Origin: Xylophilus sp. Leaf220
Lineage (GTDB): Bacteria; Pseudomonadota; Gammaproteobacteria; Burkholderiales; Burkholderiaceae_C
Reading direction: 5' to 3'
DNA length: 64,000 nt
Assembly (NCBI RefSeq): GCF_001421705.1
Contig: NZ_LMKO01000012.1
Coordinates: forward strand, 164,254 to 228,253
Shown: positions 7,191 to 15,294 of the stretch, one piece after another
Layout: each line of letters starts with the position of its first letter
How positions within the stretch are numbered: position 1 is the stretch's first letter
Translations under genes and position numbers: made by a program
Notes under the pieces: model-generated
Told to the model about the DNA's origin: nothing
Database searches by the model: none
What the model saw: the letters and a program-made list of their open reading frames with translations, nothing else

Positions 7191-9356
7191 TCAGTACACG
7201 ACCACCTTGCCGGTCGCCCGTGGGCTGAAGCAGTCGTTGTAGAAGTACTCGCCCGGCTTGTCGAAGGTGTGCCGTGCCGATTCGCCCGGGGCCAGCCGGA
7301 AGTTGAACGCGCCTTCGAAGAACTGCGTCGCGCAGTGCACGCCGGTGTTGCCGACCGGGTTGCGGAAGGTCACGGTGGTGTTCACCGGTACCCGCATGAA
7401 GGTCGGCGTCATCGCGTTCACCGCGCCCGACTCGGCCGTGCCCGGCGCGTTGGCGGCGGTCTGCACCCGACCCAGGAACACGGTGTTGGGCGTCGGCAGC
7501 GCGGCGCCCTCGACCGCGTTGCCCGATACCGGCCGGCGCACCAGCGGCGGGATCGGCGCCGCGGCCTGCGCCACCGTGCCGCCCACCTTGAAGGCCCACA
7601 GGTAGTCGCCGCGCGGGGCGTCGCTGTAGGGTATCGAGGTGCCGCCGGCGTAGACCGCCAGGTACTGCTCGCCGTCGACCTGGTAGGTGACCGGGCTGGC
7701 GCTGATCGAGGCACCGGTCTGGAAGCGCCAGAGCTCGTTGCCGTTGTCGGCGTCCATGCCCAGCAGGTTGCCGTCGGGCTGGCCGATGAAGAGCAGATTG
7801 GAGCCGGTGGTCAGGATGCCGTTGCCGTGCGCCAGCGAATAGGGCATCTGCTTCTTCCAGCGGACCAGGTTGGTGGCGGGATCGACCGCGATCACCGCGC
7901 CGGTGACGTAGGAGCCGGGGGGCCGCAGGCCGTTGCTTGCCTCGCTCAGCGAGTGGGCGGCGCCCACGTAGCCCAGTCCGGTGTAGACGAGGCCCGTCTT
8001 GCGGCTGAAAGACTGGTGGTTCCAGTTGGCGCCGCCGCCGTGGCCGGGCATGGTGAGGATCGGCTCGTCCCAGTGCGGGTCGAACAGGCAGCCGGTCTTG
8101 TAGTTGGGCACCGCCCGGTTCGGGTCGCCCGGCACCGCGGTGCTCAGGGGCTGCTGCGACACGCACAGTTCGGTGAAGCCGCCCTGGCGCGGGTAGGGCT
8201 GGGTCGGCCAGGTGGACTGGCGGGCATCCTGCTTCACCGGCCGCTCGTCGATACCCAGCGGCGCGCTGCCGTCGGCCCGGTCGAGGATGTAGTACATGCC
8301 GGTCTTGCTGCCGTAGATCACCACCTTGCGGTCGCGGCCCTCGATCTTCACGTCGGCCAGCACCGGCGACATCACGTTGTCCATGTCCCAGATGTCGTGG
8401 TGGACCGACTGGAAATGCCACTTGTAGGCGCCGGTGGTCAGGTCCAGCGCCACGATGGAATTGGAGAACAGGTTGAGCCCCGGCCGCTTGGAGCCGTCCT
8501 GGGACGAGCCGCCGCGCACGTTGCCGAAGGTCCAGTAGACGGTGTTGAGCTCCGGGTCGACCGCCGGGTGGATCCACGGCGTGGCGCCGGTGCGGTTGGC
8601 CTCCTCGGCACCGCCCCAGGTCTCGTAGCCCGGCTCGCCCTTGCGCGGAATGCCCCAGAAGTGGCTCAGCACGTTGCCGTTGGTGGCGTCTGCCGAGAAC
8701 GCCGCGCCGCGGTTGCCGTCGTTGGTGCCGATGTGCAGCTTGCGGTTGTGGTAGACGATCGCCACCTTCTGCACCGCACCGAGGTAGGCGGCATCGGCGG
8801 TATCGGAGGGGTACTGCTTGATCCAGGCGACCTCGCCGGTGTCCTTCTTCAGCGCCACCAGCCGGTTGCCGTTGGCCACGGTGTAGACCAGGCCCAGGTC
8901 CTTGGCCACGGCCACGCCGCGGCGGGTGATGACGCCGTAGGGCGTGGTCCATTTCCACTTGGTGGCGCCGGTCTTGCCGTCGACCGCGATCACGTTGCCG
9001 AGCGCGGATTCGATGAACAGAACGCCGTCGACCGCCACCGTCGTGCTCTGGTTGACGCCGGTGTTGAGGCCGCCCTCGATGCGGTTGACCCAGGCGCCGC
9101 CCACCTGGCGGACGTTGTCCCGGGTGATCTTCGACAGGCTGGAATAGTTCTGGTTGCCCAGGTTGCCGCCCACTTTGGGGAAATCCTGGTCGCCCGGGGT
9201 GCAGCAGTTCTGCAGTTCGGCCGCCAGGCCCGCGGCGTTCGACGGCGTGTCGGCCACGCCGCCGTTGCCGTCGCTGCCGCCGCAGCCGTAGAGCAGCAGG
9301 GCGGCCGCGACCGCCGTGGCCGACAGGGCGGCGACCGGGTTCTTGAGTCGTTTCAT
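7191..9356 (-). CDS. PQQ-dependent dehydrogenase-like lipoprotein with C-terminal cupredoxin-like domain
   Basis: The 721-residue protein begins with a lipoprotein-type signal peptide (LLLYGCGGS, Cys about 25). An eight-bladed quinoprotein propeller follows (about 60-600) with repeats such as VIAVDGKTGATKWKW, VALKKDTGEVAWIKQ and VALDLTTGAYKWHFQ; HHDIWDMDN matches the region carrying the catalytic Asp in quinoprotein dehydrogenases. Residues about 620-721 resemble a cupredoxin (FMRVPVNTTVTFRNP...GEYFYNDCFSP), but the histidine normally found in CSPH is replaced (CFSPR), so a type 1 copper site is doubtful. It should oxidise an alcohol, sugar or cyclitol in the periplasm; the substrate is unknown. 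Cotranscribed 35 bases after the ThuA-like gene. Confidence 0.85.
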   Translation of the reverse strand: MKRLKNPVAALSATAVAAALLLYGCGGSDGNGGVADTPSNAAGLAAELQNCCTPGDQDFPKVGGNLGNQNYSSLSKITRDNVRQVGGAWVNRIEGGLNTGVNQSTTVAVDGVLFIESALGNVIAVDGKTGATKWKWTTPYGVITRRGVAVAKDLGLVYTVANGNRLVALKKDTGEVAWIKQYPSDTADAAYLGAVQKVAIVYHNRKLHIGTNDGNRGAAFSADATNGNVLSHFWGIPRKGEPGYETWGGAEEANRTGATPWIHPAVDPELNTVYWTFGNVRGGSSQDGSKRPGLNLFSNSIVALDLTTGAYKWHFQSVHHDIWDMDNVMSPVLADVKIEGRDRKVVIYGSKTGMYYILDRADGSAPLGIDERPVKQDARQSTWPTQPYPRQGGFTELCVSQQPLSTAVPGDPNRAVPNYKTGCLFDPHWDEPILTMPGHGGGANWNHQSFSRKTGLVYTGLGYVGAAHSLSEASNGLRPPGSYVTGAVIAVDPATNLVRWKKQMPYSLAHGNGILTTGSNLLFIGQPDGNLLGMDADNGNELWRFQTGASISASPVTYQVDGEQYLAVYAGGTSIPYSDAPRGDYLWAFKVGGTVAQAAAPIPPLVRRPVSGNAVEGAALPTPNTVFLGRVQTAANAPGTAESGAVNAMTPTFMRVPVNTTVTFRNPVGNTGVHCATQFFEGAFNFRLAPGESARHTFDKPGEYFYNDCFSPRATGKVVVY

Positions 9357-9391
9357 TCTTGTCTCCTTCGCGTTGAGATCGGGGGCCTGGA

Positions 9392-10486
9392 TCAGCGGGG
9401 CAGGGCGCCGGCCGCGTCGGAGGCGCCGCCGCTGCCGGCCGTGCCGGTACCCGCGGTGCTGCCGGTGCCGGTTCCGGTGCCGGGCGTGGTCGTGACCGGA
9501 GCCGCCGCGGGGGCCGGCGTGGTGCAGAAAGGCGTCAGGCCCATGACCGACTTCACGCCTTGCACCACCAGCCGCTGGAACGCCGCGGCGCCGGGGCCGC
9601 TGGAGTTGGCCTGGAACGAATGGGTGTTGTGGCCCAGCGTGGTGAGCCAGGCGCGGCCGCCGTCGTAGTACTGGCACCACGCCACCGGATGGAAGTCCTT
9701 GTGGCCGGGGTGCGGCGCCGAGGTCAGCGGATTGAGCGTGGAGGTGTCGACCTTCGCCAGGAACTTGACGTTGGTCGGGAACGGCGTCAGGTTGTACCAC
9801 TCGTCCTGGAAGCCGAAGCGGCCCGGCACGCCCTGGGTGGAGGGGTCGTCGGCCATCACCTCCACGTCGCCGTTGCGGTTGGGCGCGTGGTTGTAGAAGT
9901 TGGCGTTGCCCAGAAGGCCTTCGTAGTAGGGCCAGTTGTATTCGGCGCCGAACGCGTTGTGCAGCCCCACGAAGCCGCCGCCGCGGCGCATGTAGTTGCG
10001 CAGCGCGGTGCGGGCCGCGTCGTTGCCGGTGGCGACCGCCTCGTTCCAGAGCGTGTCGCGGTTGGAACTGGCGAACACCACTGCCTTGTAGTTGTTGATG
10101 CGGTTGGCGATGACGGTGACGTCTTCGGTCCAGTCGGCGGTGATGCCCGCCTCCTCGAACATCCGCTTCAATCCGGCCTGCATGATGTTGTCGGCGTTCA
10201 TCGTCGGGTTGAGTCCCGCCGCCATCGGCGTGCCCAGGTTGGCATGGCGGGGGCCTGCGGTGCGCGAATAGATCAGCACCCGGTTGGGCGTGGTGGCGAA
10301 GGCGCCCCAGTCGTTGTAGCAGGAGGGGTCGATCCCGCGGCAGACGTTGTAGTAGGGGTCGACGCTGGCCACGGAGGTGCGGGGTGTGTCGGCCGGGCCG
10401 GAATCGCCGCCGCCGCAGGCCACCAGCCCACCCAGGGTCGCGGAGGCCATGGCGGCGAGCCGCAGGTGTCGCATCGAAGTTTTCAA
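9392..10486 (-). CDS. ThuA-like domain lipoprotein
   Basis: The 364-residue protein has a lipobox signal peptide (GGLVACGGG) and one ThuA-like domain (about 55-320), with RVLIYSRTAGPRHAN near the start, RNYMRRGGGFVGLHNAF in the middle and LTTLGHNTHSF near the end. ThuA-like proteins have a class I glutamine amidotransferase-type fold and occur with sugar-catabolic genes, but their reaction is poorly known. The last 40 residues are a Thr/Gly/Pro/Ala-rich low-complexity tail (TGTGTGSTAGTGTAG). TTG 10486 was chosen because AGGAG lies six bases before it; ATG 10474 is the alternative. First gene of the two-gene operon with the PQQ dehydrogenase. Confidence 0.8.
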   Translation of the reverse strand: MKTSMRHLRLAAMASATLGGLVACGGGDSGPADTPRTSVASVDPYYNVCRGIDPSCYNDWGAFATTPNRVLIYSRTAGPRHANLGTPMAAGLNPTMNADNIMQAGLKRMFEEAGITADWTEDVTVIANRINNYKAVVFASSNRDTLWNEAVATGNDAARTALRNYMRRGGGFVGLHNAFGAEYNWPYYEGLLGNANFYNHAPNRNGDVEVMADDPSTQGVPGRFGFQDEWYNLTPFPTNVKFLAKVDTSTLNPLTSAPHPGHKDFHPVAWCQYYDGGRAWLTTLGHNTHSFQANSSGPGAAAFQRLVVQGVKSVMGLTPFCTTPAPAAAPVTTTPGTGTGTGSTAGTGTAGSGGASDAAGALPR

Positions 10487-10552
10487 GTGTGTCTCCTGTT
10501 GGTTTTGCATACGGCAGCGGGCCGTGCGGCATCCGCTGCCGCCACATGGTAG

Positions 10553-10581
10553 CCAATATGGAAAGAATTTCCAATATGGAA
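10553..10581. promoter_or_regulatory. IclR-type operator before the ThuA/PQQ dehydrogenase operon
   Basis: TGGAAA-GAA-TTTCCA (10559-10573) has perfect 6-base arms and agrees with the E. coli IclR box (TGGAAATNATTTCCA). It is flanked so that CCAATATGGAA and TTCCAATATGGAA repeat with an 18-bp period (10551-10563 and 10569-10581). It lies 73 bases before the ThuA-like start codon. The same palindrome occurs at 11569-11583. Confidence 0.7.
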
Positions 10582-10713
10582 TTTCTTTCTTATTGTTGCA
10601 GGACCGTGCGACCCTGTCGGGAGGCGTCCAAACTTCAACTGCAGGGCGACACGATGGAAGCCCTTTACGGACATTGCGGCGGCGCCGTACCGGGGTGGCC
10701 GCCCCGAGTCGTA

Positions 10714-11496
10714 TCAGGCGCGCTTGCGGAACAGCGCCGAGGCGCCGCTGGCGCGGGACACCTGCGCTGCGATGTCCAGGATCGCCGGGCCGAGTTCGGC
10801 CATGCGGCGCTCCGACAGCCGCACCGAAGGGCCGGCGATCGTCACCACGCCGATCGCATGGCCGGTGGAGCCGAACACCGCGGCCGCCATCGCCGTCATG
10901 CCGGGCGAGAACACTTCGTTGATCGTGCTGTAGCCGCGCTCCCGCGCGGCGGTCACGTACGCCATCACCGCCCCGATCGAGGTCGGCGCGTTGGGGCCGT
11001 AGTCCTTGGGGTCGCACAGGCCCTTGCGCGCCACCATCGCCAGCGCCTCGTCCTCGGGCATCGTCGCCAGCCAGGCATGGCCTGCCGCGCTGCAGGGCAG
11101 GGCGACCGACAGGCCCATGTCCGGGTCGTAGCGCAGCCCGTGGCGCGCGCCCTGCGCCTTGGCCACGAAGATCAGGTCGTCGCCGTCGACCACCGCCAGC
11201 CGCACCAGTTCGCCCGAGGTCGCGGCCAGTTGTTCCAGCAGAGGTTGGGCCAGGTCGACGATGCCGGTCCGGCTCAGGTAGGAGAGCCCGATCGACACCA
11301 GCTTGGTCGTGAGGCGGTAGTGCCCGTCGTGCGCGTCCTGGCGCGCGTAGCCGTAGCGGATCAGCTCGACCAGCAGCCGGTGGGCGGCCGACAAGGGGAT
11401 CTCCAGGTCGCCCGCCAGGGTCGACAGGGCCACGCCCGCGGGATGCTCCGCCAGGTATTCCAGGATGTTGAGACTGCGCTCCAGGGCTCCGCTCAT
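10714..11496 (-). CDS. IclR-family transcriptional regulator
   Basis: The 260-residue protein has an N-terminal winged helix (about 1-60; LERSLNILEYLAEHP, LSTLAGDLEIPLSAAHRLL) and a GAF-like effector domain (about 75-250; DLIFVAKAQGARHGLRYDPDMG, LPCSAAGHAWLA, GYSTINEVFSPGMTAMA). Length and layout are standard. It lies between the ThuA/PQQ operon and the TRAP/dehydroquinase operon, and matching IclR palindromes precede both, so it is the probable common regulator. IclR proteins sense small metabolites such as glyoxylate, protocatechuate or sugar acids; this ligand is unknown. GGGAG lies seven bases before ATG 11496. Confidence 0.92.
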   Translation of the reverse strand: MSGALERSLNILEYLAEHPAGVALSTLAGDLEIPLSAAHRLLVELIRYGYARQDAHDGHYRLTTKLVSIGLSYLSRTGIVDLAQPLLEQLAATSGELVRLAVVDGDDLIFVAKAQGARHGLRYDPDMGLSVALPCSAAGHAWLATMPEDEALAMVARKGLCDPKDYGPNAPTSIGAVMAYVTAARERGYSTINEVFSPGMTAMAAAVFGSTGHAIGVVTIAGPSVRLSERRMAELGPAILDIAAQVSRASGASALFRKRA

Positions 11497-11560
11497 GCTG
11501 CTGCTCCCGCCGGGGCGAAAGCCCGGCATTCCCGGGACTCTACCAACTTCGGCAACTGAA

Positions 11561-11591
11561 TTCCAGTTTGGAAAAACTTTCCATAATGCGT
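11561..11591. promoter_or_regulatory. IclR-type operator before the TRAP/dehydroquinase operon
   Basis: TGGAAA-AAC-TTTCCA (11569-11583) has perfect 6-base arms. As in the first site, TTCCA-N3-TGGAA (11561-11573) and a second half TTCCATAATG (11579-) repeat with an 18-bp period. It sits in the 147-base divergent region between the IclR gene and the TRAP receptor gene, so it could also serve autoregulation. Confidence 0.7.
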
Positions 11592-11643
11592 ATGATGAAG
11601 CTGCTCGCATTCGACGAGCGTCACACACCATGGGAGACAAACC

Positions 11644-12642
11644 GTGAGAATTGCCCGTACCCTGGCCGCATTCGGCCTCTGCCTCGTCGCTGCAGCCGCC
11701 ACCGCGCAGCAAGACCGCACCATCCGCTTCGGCCACCTGAACAACGCCGACCATCCGGTGAGCTTCGGCGTCAAGCGCTTCTCCGAACTGCTGGCCGCCA
11801 AGAGCGGCGGCAAGATGAAGGTGCAGGAATTCCCTGCCAACCAGCTCGGCAACGAGATGCAGCAGCAGTCCGCCCTGCAGGGCGGCGTGCAGCAGATGTC
11901 GGCGCCGGCCACCACCTCGCTCGCCGGGATCGTCAAGGAATTCGGCCTGGTCGACTTCCCGTTCGCGGTCGCCGATTTCGCGCAGGCCGATGCGCTGCTC
12001 GACGGCCCGCTGGGCCAGGCGCTGATCGCCAAGCTGCCGGAGAAGGGCCTGGTCGCGTTGGGTTACTGGGACCTGGGATTTCGCAACGTCACCAACAGCC
12101 GCGGCCCGATCAAACGCGCCGAGGACCTGGAGGGCCTGAAGATCCGGGTCATTCCCAACCCGGTGTTCCTGGAGACCTTCAAGGCCTTCAAGGCCAACCC
12201 GGTGCCGATGCCCTTCGCCGAGCTGTACGGCGCGCTCGAATCGCGCGCGGTCGACGGCCAGGAAAACCCGTTCTCGGTGATCCTGTCGAACAAGTTCTAC
12301 GAGGTGCAGAAATACGTCAGCGCCACCAACCACGTCTATGCGGCCAACATCGTGCTGGTCAGCAAGAAGTTCTGGGACCAGCTGACGCCGGTCGAGCAGA
12401 AATGGATGCGCGAAGCCGCCGACGAGGCCCGCGGCTACCAGCGCCAGGTGAGCCGCGCCGCGGCGCAGAAATCGGTCGGCGACCTGCAGGCCAAGGGCGC
12501 CCAGTTCAATGAGGTCGCGCCCGCCGAACAGGCCCGCATGCGCCAGATCGCCAAGCCGGTGGTCGACCGCTTCGCGGCGCAGTACGACCCGGCCATCGTC
12601 AAGCTCTACAACGACGAGCTGGCCCGCATCCGCAAACCCTGA
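11644..12642 (+). CDS. dctP: TRAP transporter substrate-binding protein DctP
   Basis: A 332-residue periplasmic receptor with a signal peptide (about 1-21, ending TATAQQ). It has the DctP pattern: IRFGHLNNADHPVSFGVKRF, then the Arg-containing LKIRVIPNPVFLE (about 160-172), where the conserved Arg binds the ligand carboxylate, then MPFAELYGALESRAVDGQENP. It would deliver a carboxylated solute to the DctQM permease encoded downstream. GTG 11644 follows GGGAGACAAACC. First gene of dctP-aroQ-dctQ-dctM. It is a paralogue of the receptor at 30780-31784. Confidence 0.9.
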   Translation: MRIARTLAAFGLCLVAAAATAQQDRTIRFGHLNNADHPVSFGVKRFSELLAAKSGGKMKVQEFPANQLGNEMQQQSALQGGVQQMSAPATTSLAGIVKEFGLVDFPFAVADFAQADALLDGPLGQALIAKLPEKGLVALGYWDLGFRNVTNSRGPIKRAEDLEGLKIRVIPNPVFLETFKAFKANPVPMPFAELYGALESRAVDGQENPFSVILSNKFYEVQKYVSATNHVYAANIVLVSKKFWDQLTPVEQKWMREAADEARGYQRQVSRAAAQKSVGDLQAKGAQFNEVAPAEQARMRQIAKPVVDRFAAQYDPAIVKLYNDELARIRKP

Positions 12643-12658
12643 GCCGGAACCGAACGCC

Positions 12659-13114
12659 ATGAAGATCCTCGTCCTCCACGGACCTAACCTCAACCTGTTC
12701 GGCCGCCGTGAGCCGCACATCTACGGCACCACCACGCTGGCCGAGATCGACGCGCGCATCGCCGCGCTCGCCGCCGAACTGGTCGCCGAAGTCGACACGC
12801 TGCAGTCCAACCACGAGGGTGCGCTGATCGATTTCCTGCACCTGCACATGGACCGGGCGCAGGGTGCGCTGGTCAATCCCGCGGGCTTGACCCAGCACGG
12901 CGTGCCGCTGCACGATGCGATCAAGGCGATGCCGTTCCCGGTGATCGAGGTGCACATGTCCAACATCGCGGCCCGCGAGACCTGGCGGGCGCATTCGATC
13001 ATCTCGCCGGCGGTGCGGGGCACGGTGCAGGGCCTGGGCCCGCAGTCGTACCTGGCGGCGTTCCGCGCGCTGGTCGAGATCGTGCGCGACGCCGGCCGCA
13101 AGGCGGCGGCCTAG
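12659..13114 (+). CDS. aroQ: 3-dehydroquinate dehydratase, type II
   Basis: It interconverts 3-dehydroquinate and 3-dehydroshikimate. The 151 residues cover the whole type II family: HGPNLNLFGRREPHIYG with the catalytic Tyr at 22, LQSNHEGALIDFLH, GALVNPAGLTQHGVPLHDAI, and VIEVHMSNIAARETWRAHS with the catalytic His. Type II enzymes serve either chorismate synthesis or quinate/shikimate breakdown. The position between TRAP receptor and permease genes, 16 bases after dctP, favours a catabolic role and a substrate related to quinate or dehydroquinate; this is inference. Confidence 0.93.
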   Translation: MKILVLHGPNLNLFGRREPHIYGTTTLAEIDARIAALAAELVAEVDTLQSNHEGALIDFLHLHMDRAQGALVNPAGLTQHGVPLHDAIKAMPFPVIEVHMSNIAARETWRAHSIISPAVRGTVQGLGPQSYLAAFRALVEIVRDAGRKAAA

Positions 13115-13133
13115 CGAACGGGCGTATCAGGTC

Positions 13134-13197
13134 GGGCGCCAGGCGCGCCGCCGCCCCGGCCCCTGCGGCATTCCGGACGGCGGCGCATGCGGCGCCC
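13134..13197. other. GC-rich hairpin between aroQ and dctQ
   Basis: GGGCGCC (13134) pairs with GGCGCCC (13191), and GCGCCGCCG-type sequence continues the stem toward a loop around 13155-13175. There is no T tract. It may stabilise mRNA segments or lower expression of the permease relative to the receptor; function not shown. Confidence 0.35.
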
Positions 13198-13225
13198 GCC
13201 GATCACAAGAAAAAAGGAGACATTC

Positions 13226-13807
13226 ATGAGCCGATGGATCGACGGCGCCTGCCGTGCCCTGGAAGCGGTCATCGCCGCGTGCCTGGCGATCATGGTGGTG
13301 CTGGTGTTCGGCAACGTGGTGCTGCGCTACGGATTCAACTCGGGGCTGACGATGTCCGAGGAGGTCTCCCGCTGGCTCTTCATCTGGATCACCTTCCTGG
13401 GCGCGATCGTCGCGCTGAAGGAGCATTCGCACCTGGGGGTCGACATGCTGGTGGTGAAGTTGCCGCCGGCCGGCCGCAAGGCATGCTTCGCCATCACCCA
13501 CCTGCTGATGCTCTACGTGCTGTGGCTCCTGTTCCAGGGCAGCGTGGCGCAAGCGAAGATCAACTGGGACGTGCAGGCGCCGGTCACCGGCGCGTCGATG
13601 GCCATCGTCTATGCCGCGGGCATCGTCTTCGCGGTCTTCGGCGCGTTCCTGCTGGCATTGGACCTGTTGAAGCTGCTGACCGGCCGGCTGGCCGACGACC
13701 AGCTCGTCGCCATCCAGGAATCCGAGGAGGCGGCCGCGCTGGCCGAGGTGCTGGGCTCGCATCCTCCGGTCTCGCCTGCCGCCACCGCACGGGGAGACCG
13801 CGCATGA
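13226..13807 (+). CDS. dctQ: TRAP transporter small permease DctQ
   Basis: A 193-residue inner-membrane protein with four predicted helices (about 10-35, 48-68, 88-110 and 128-152). Family marks are NVVLRYGFNSGLTMSEEVSRW and FLGAIVALKEHSHLGVDM. It pairs with DctM to form the sodium-coupled TRAP permease. The C-terminal 30 residues are a charged cytoplasmic tail. AAAGGAGA precedes ATG 13226. Its stop codon overlaps the dctM start (ATGA). Confidence 0.92.
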   Translation: MSRWIDGACRALEAVIAACLAIMVVLVFGNVVLRYGFNSGLTMSEEVSRWLFIWITFLGAIVALKEHSHLGVDMLVVKLPPAGRKACFAITHLLMLYVLWLLFQGSVAQAKINWDVQAPVTGASMAIVYAAGIVFAVFGAFLLALDLLKLLTGRLADDQLVAIQESEEAAALAEVLGSHPPVSPAATARGDRA

Positions 13808-15114
13808 CGATCGCCGTCTTCCTCGGATCGCTGCTGCTGGCCATGGCCATCGGCATGCCGATCGCCTTCGCGCTGCTGGCCAGCGGGGTGGCCCTGATGT
13901 GGCAGCTGGACCTGTTCGATCCGCAGATCCTCACCCAGAACCTGATCGGCGGGGCCGACAGCTTCCCGCTGCTGGCGGTGCCCTTCTTCATGCTGGCCGG
14001 CGAGATCATGAACGCCGGCGGCCTGTCGCGCCGGATCGTCGGGCTGGCGCTGGCGCTGGTCGGGCATGTGCGGGGCGGCCTGGGCTATGTGACCATCATG
14101 GCCGGCTGCCTGCTGTCGGCCCTGTCGGGGTCGGCCGTGGCCGATGCCGCCGCGCTCACCGCGCTGCTGCTGCCGATGATGACCGCGGCCGGCCACGACC
14201 GCGCCCGCGCCGGCGGCCTGATCGCCGCCACCGGCATCATCGGCCCGGTGATCCCGCCCAGCATCGGGCTGGTGATCTTCGGGGTGGCGGCCAACGTCTC
14301 GATCTCGAAGCTTTTCCTGGCAGCGGTGGCGCCGGGCCTGATGATCGGCGGCGCGCTGTGGATCACCTGGGCCTGGATGGTGCGCCACGACCGGATCGAC
14401 GCGCCGCCGCGCAAGTCGCTGCGCGAGATAGGCCGGGCCGCCCGCGAGGCCGGCTGGGCGCTGATGCTGCCGGTCATCATCCTGGTAGGCCTGCGCATGG
14501 GCGTCTTCACCCCGACCGAGGCAGCGGTGGTCGCCGCGGTGTACGCCTTCTGCGTGGCGGCCTTCGTCTACCGCGAGATCGGGGTACGAGAACTGTATGG
14601 GGTGTTCGTGAGCGCGGCCAAGACCAGCGCGGTGGTCATGTTCCTGATCGCCGCGGCCATGGTGAGCGCCTGGCTGATCACGGTGGCCGACCTGCCGTCG
14701 AAGGTGGTCGAGCTGTTGCGGCCCTTCATGGACAACAAGATCCTGCTGATGCTGGCGATCATGGTGCTGGTGATGGCCGTGGGCACCGCGATGGACATGA
14801 CGCCCACCATCCTGATCCTGACGCCGGTGCTGATGCCGGTGGTGAAGGCAGCCGGCATCGACCCGGTCTACTTCGGGGTGATGTTCATCATCAACAACTC
14901 GATCGGGCTGATCACCCCGCCGGTAGGGGTGGTGCTCAACGTCGTCGCCGGGGTCGGCCGCATGCGGATGGACGAGGTGACCCGCGGCGTGCTGCCCTTC
15001 ATGCTGGTCGAGTTCGCGGTGATGTTCCTGATGACGGTGTTCCCCGCACTCGTCACCGTGCCCGCCTGCTGGCTGGGCGGCGACTGCACGGTGCAGGCCG
15101 CGCCGCGCCGGTGA
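13804..15114 (+). CDS. dctM: TRAP transporter large permease DctM
   Basis: A 436-residue polytopic membrane protein of the DctM/SiaM family, about 12 hydrophobic segments. Hallmarks are LLAVPFFMLAGEIMNAGG, LSGSAVADAAAL, GPVIPPSIGLVIFG and MFIINNSIGLITPPVGVVLN; the repeated Gly/Pro-rich re-entrant hairpins carry sodium and substrate sites. It is coupled by a four-base overlap to dctQ and is the last gene of dctP-aroQ-dctQ-dctM. It shares long identical stretches with the DctM at 25721-27001. Confidence 0.94.
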   Translation: MTIAVFLGSLLLAMAIGMPIAFALLASGVALMWQLDLFDPQILTQNLIGGADSFPLLAVPFFMLAGEIMNAGGLSRRIVGLALALVGHVRGGLGYVTIMAGCLLSALSGSAVADAAALTALLLPMMTAAGHDRARAGGLIAATGIIGPVIPPSIGLVIFGVAANVSISKLFLAAVAPGLMIGGALWITWAWMVRHDRIDAPPRKSLREIGRAAREAGWALMLPVIILVGLRMGVFTPTEAAVVAAVYAFCVAAFVYREIGVRELYGVFVSAAKTSAVVMFLIAAAMVSAWLITVADLPSKVVELLRPFMDNKILLMLAIMVLVMAVGTAMDMTPTILILTPVLMPVVKAAGIDPVYFGVMFIINNSIGLITPPVGVVLNVVAGVGRMRMDEVTRGVLPFMLVEFAVMFLMTVFPALVTVPACWLGGDCTVQAAPRR

Positions 15115-15213
15115 AGGCTGCCGAATACGCCCTCGTGTCGAATACGCGGACCGGTCGGCCAATAGGGTTCAGAAGATGTGAAAGAACCGTAGCGAGCAAG
15201 CCTGAGTGTGCGT

Positions 15214-15257
15214 CGAGGACCGGCGCCGTACTCTCGTACGGTGAGGACCGCAGGCGC
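15214..15257. other. Hairpin flanked by direct repeats between dctM and putA
   Basis: CCGTAC-TCTC-GTACGG (15226-15241) is a perfect 6-bp stem with a 4-base loop, flanked on both sides by GAGGACCG (about 15215 and 15243). It lies between convergent genes. There is no T tract, so it is not a standard intrinsic terminator. Confidence 0.45.
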
Positions 15258-15294
15258 GCAATCGGGCTGCGCAGCAGGTTCTCCCGCATCTTCA

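Noticed and set aside
7191..9356. Calling the PQQ protein a methanol/ethanol dehydrogenase or QuiA
   Set aside because: It lacks the N-terminal membrane domain of QuiA, and the adjacent CysCys near residue 49 lies before the propeller and not at the active-site position.
13134..13197. A terminator between aroQ and dctQ
   Set aside because: The hairpin has no T tract, and dctQM would lose its receptor gene's promoter; recorded only as a hairpin.
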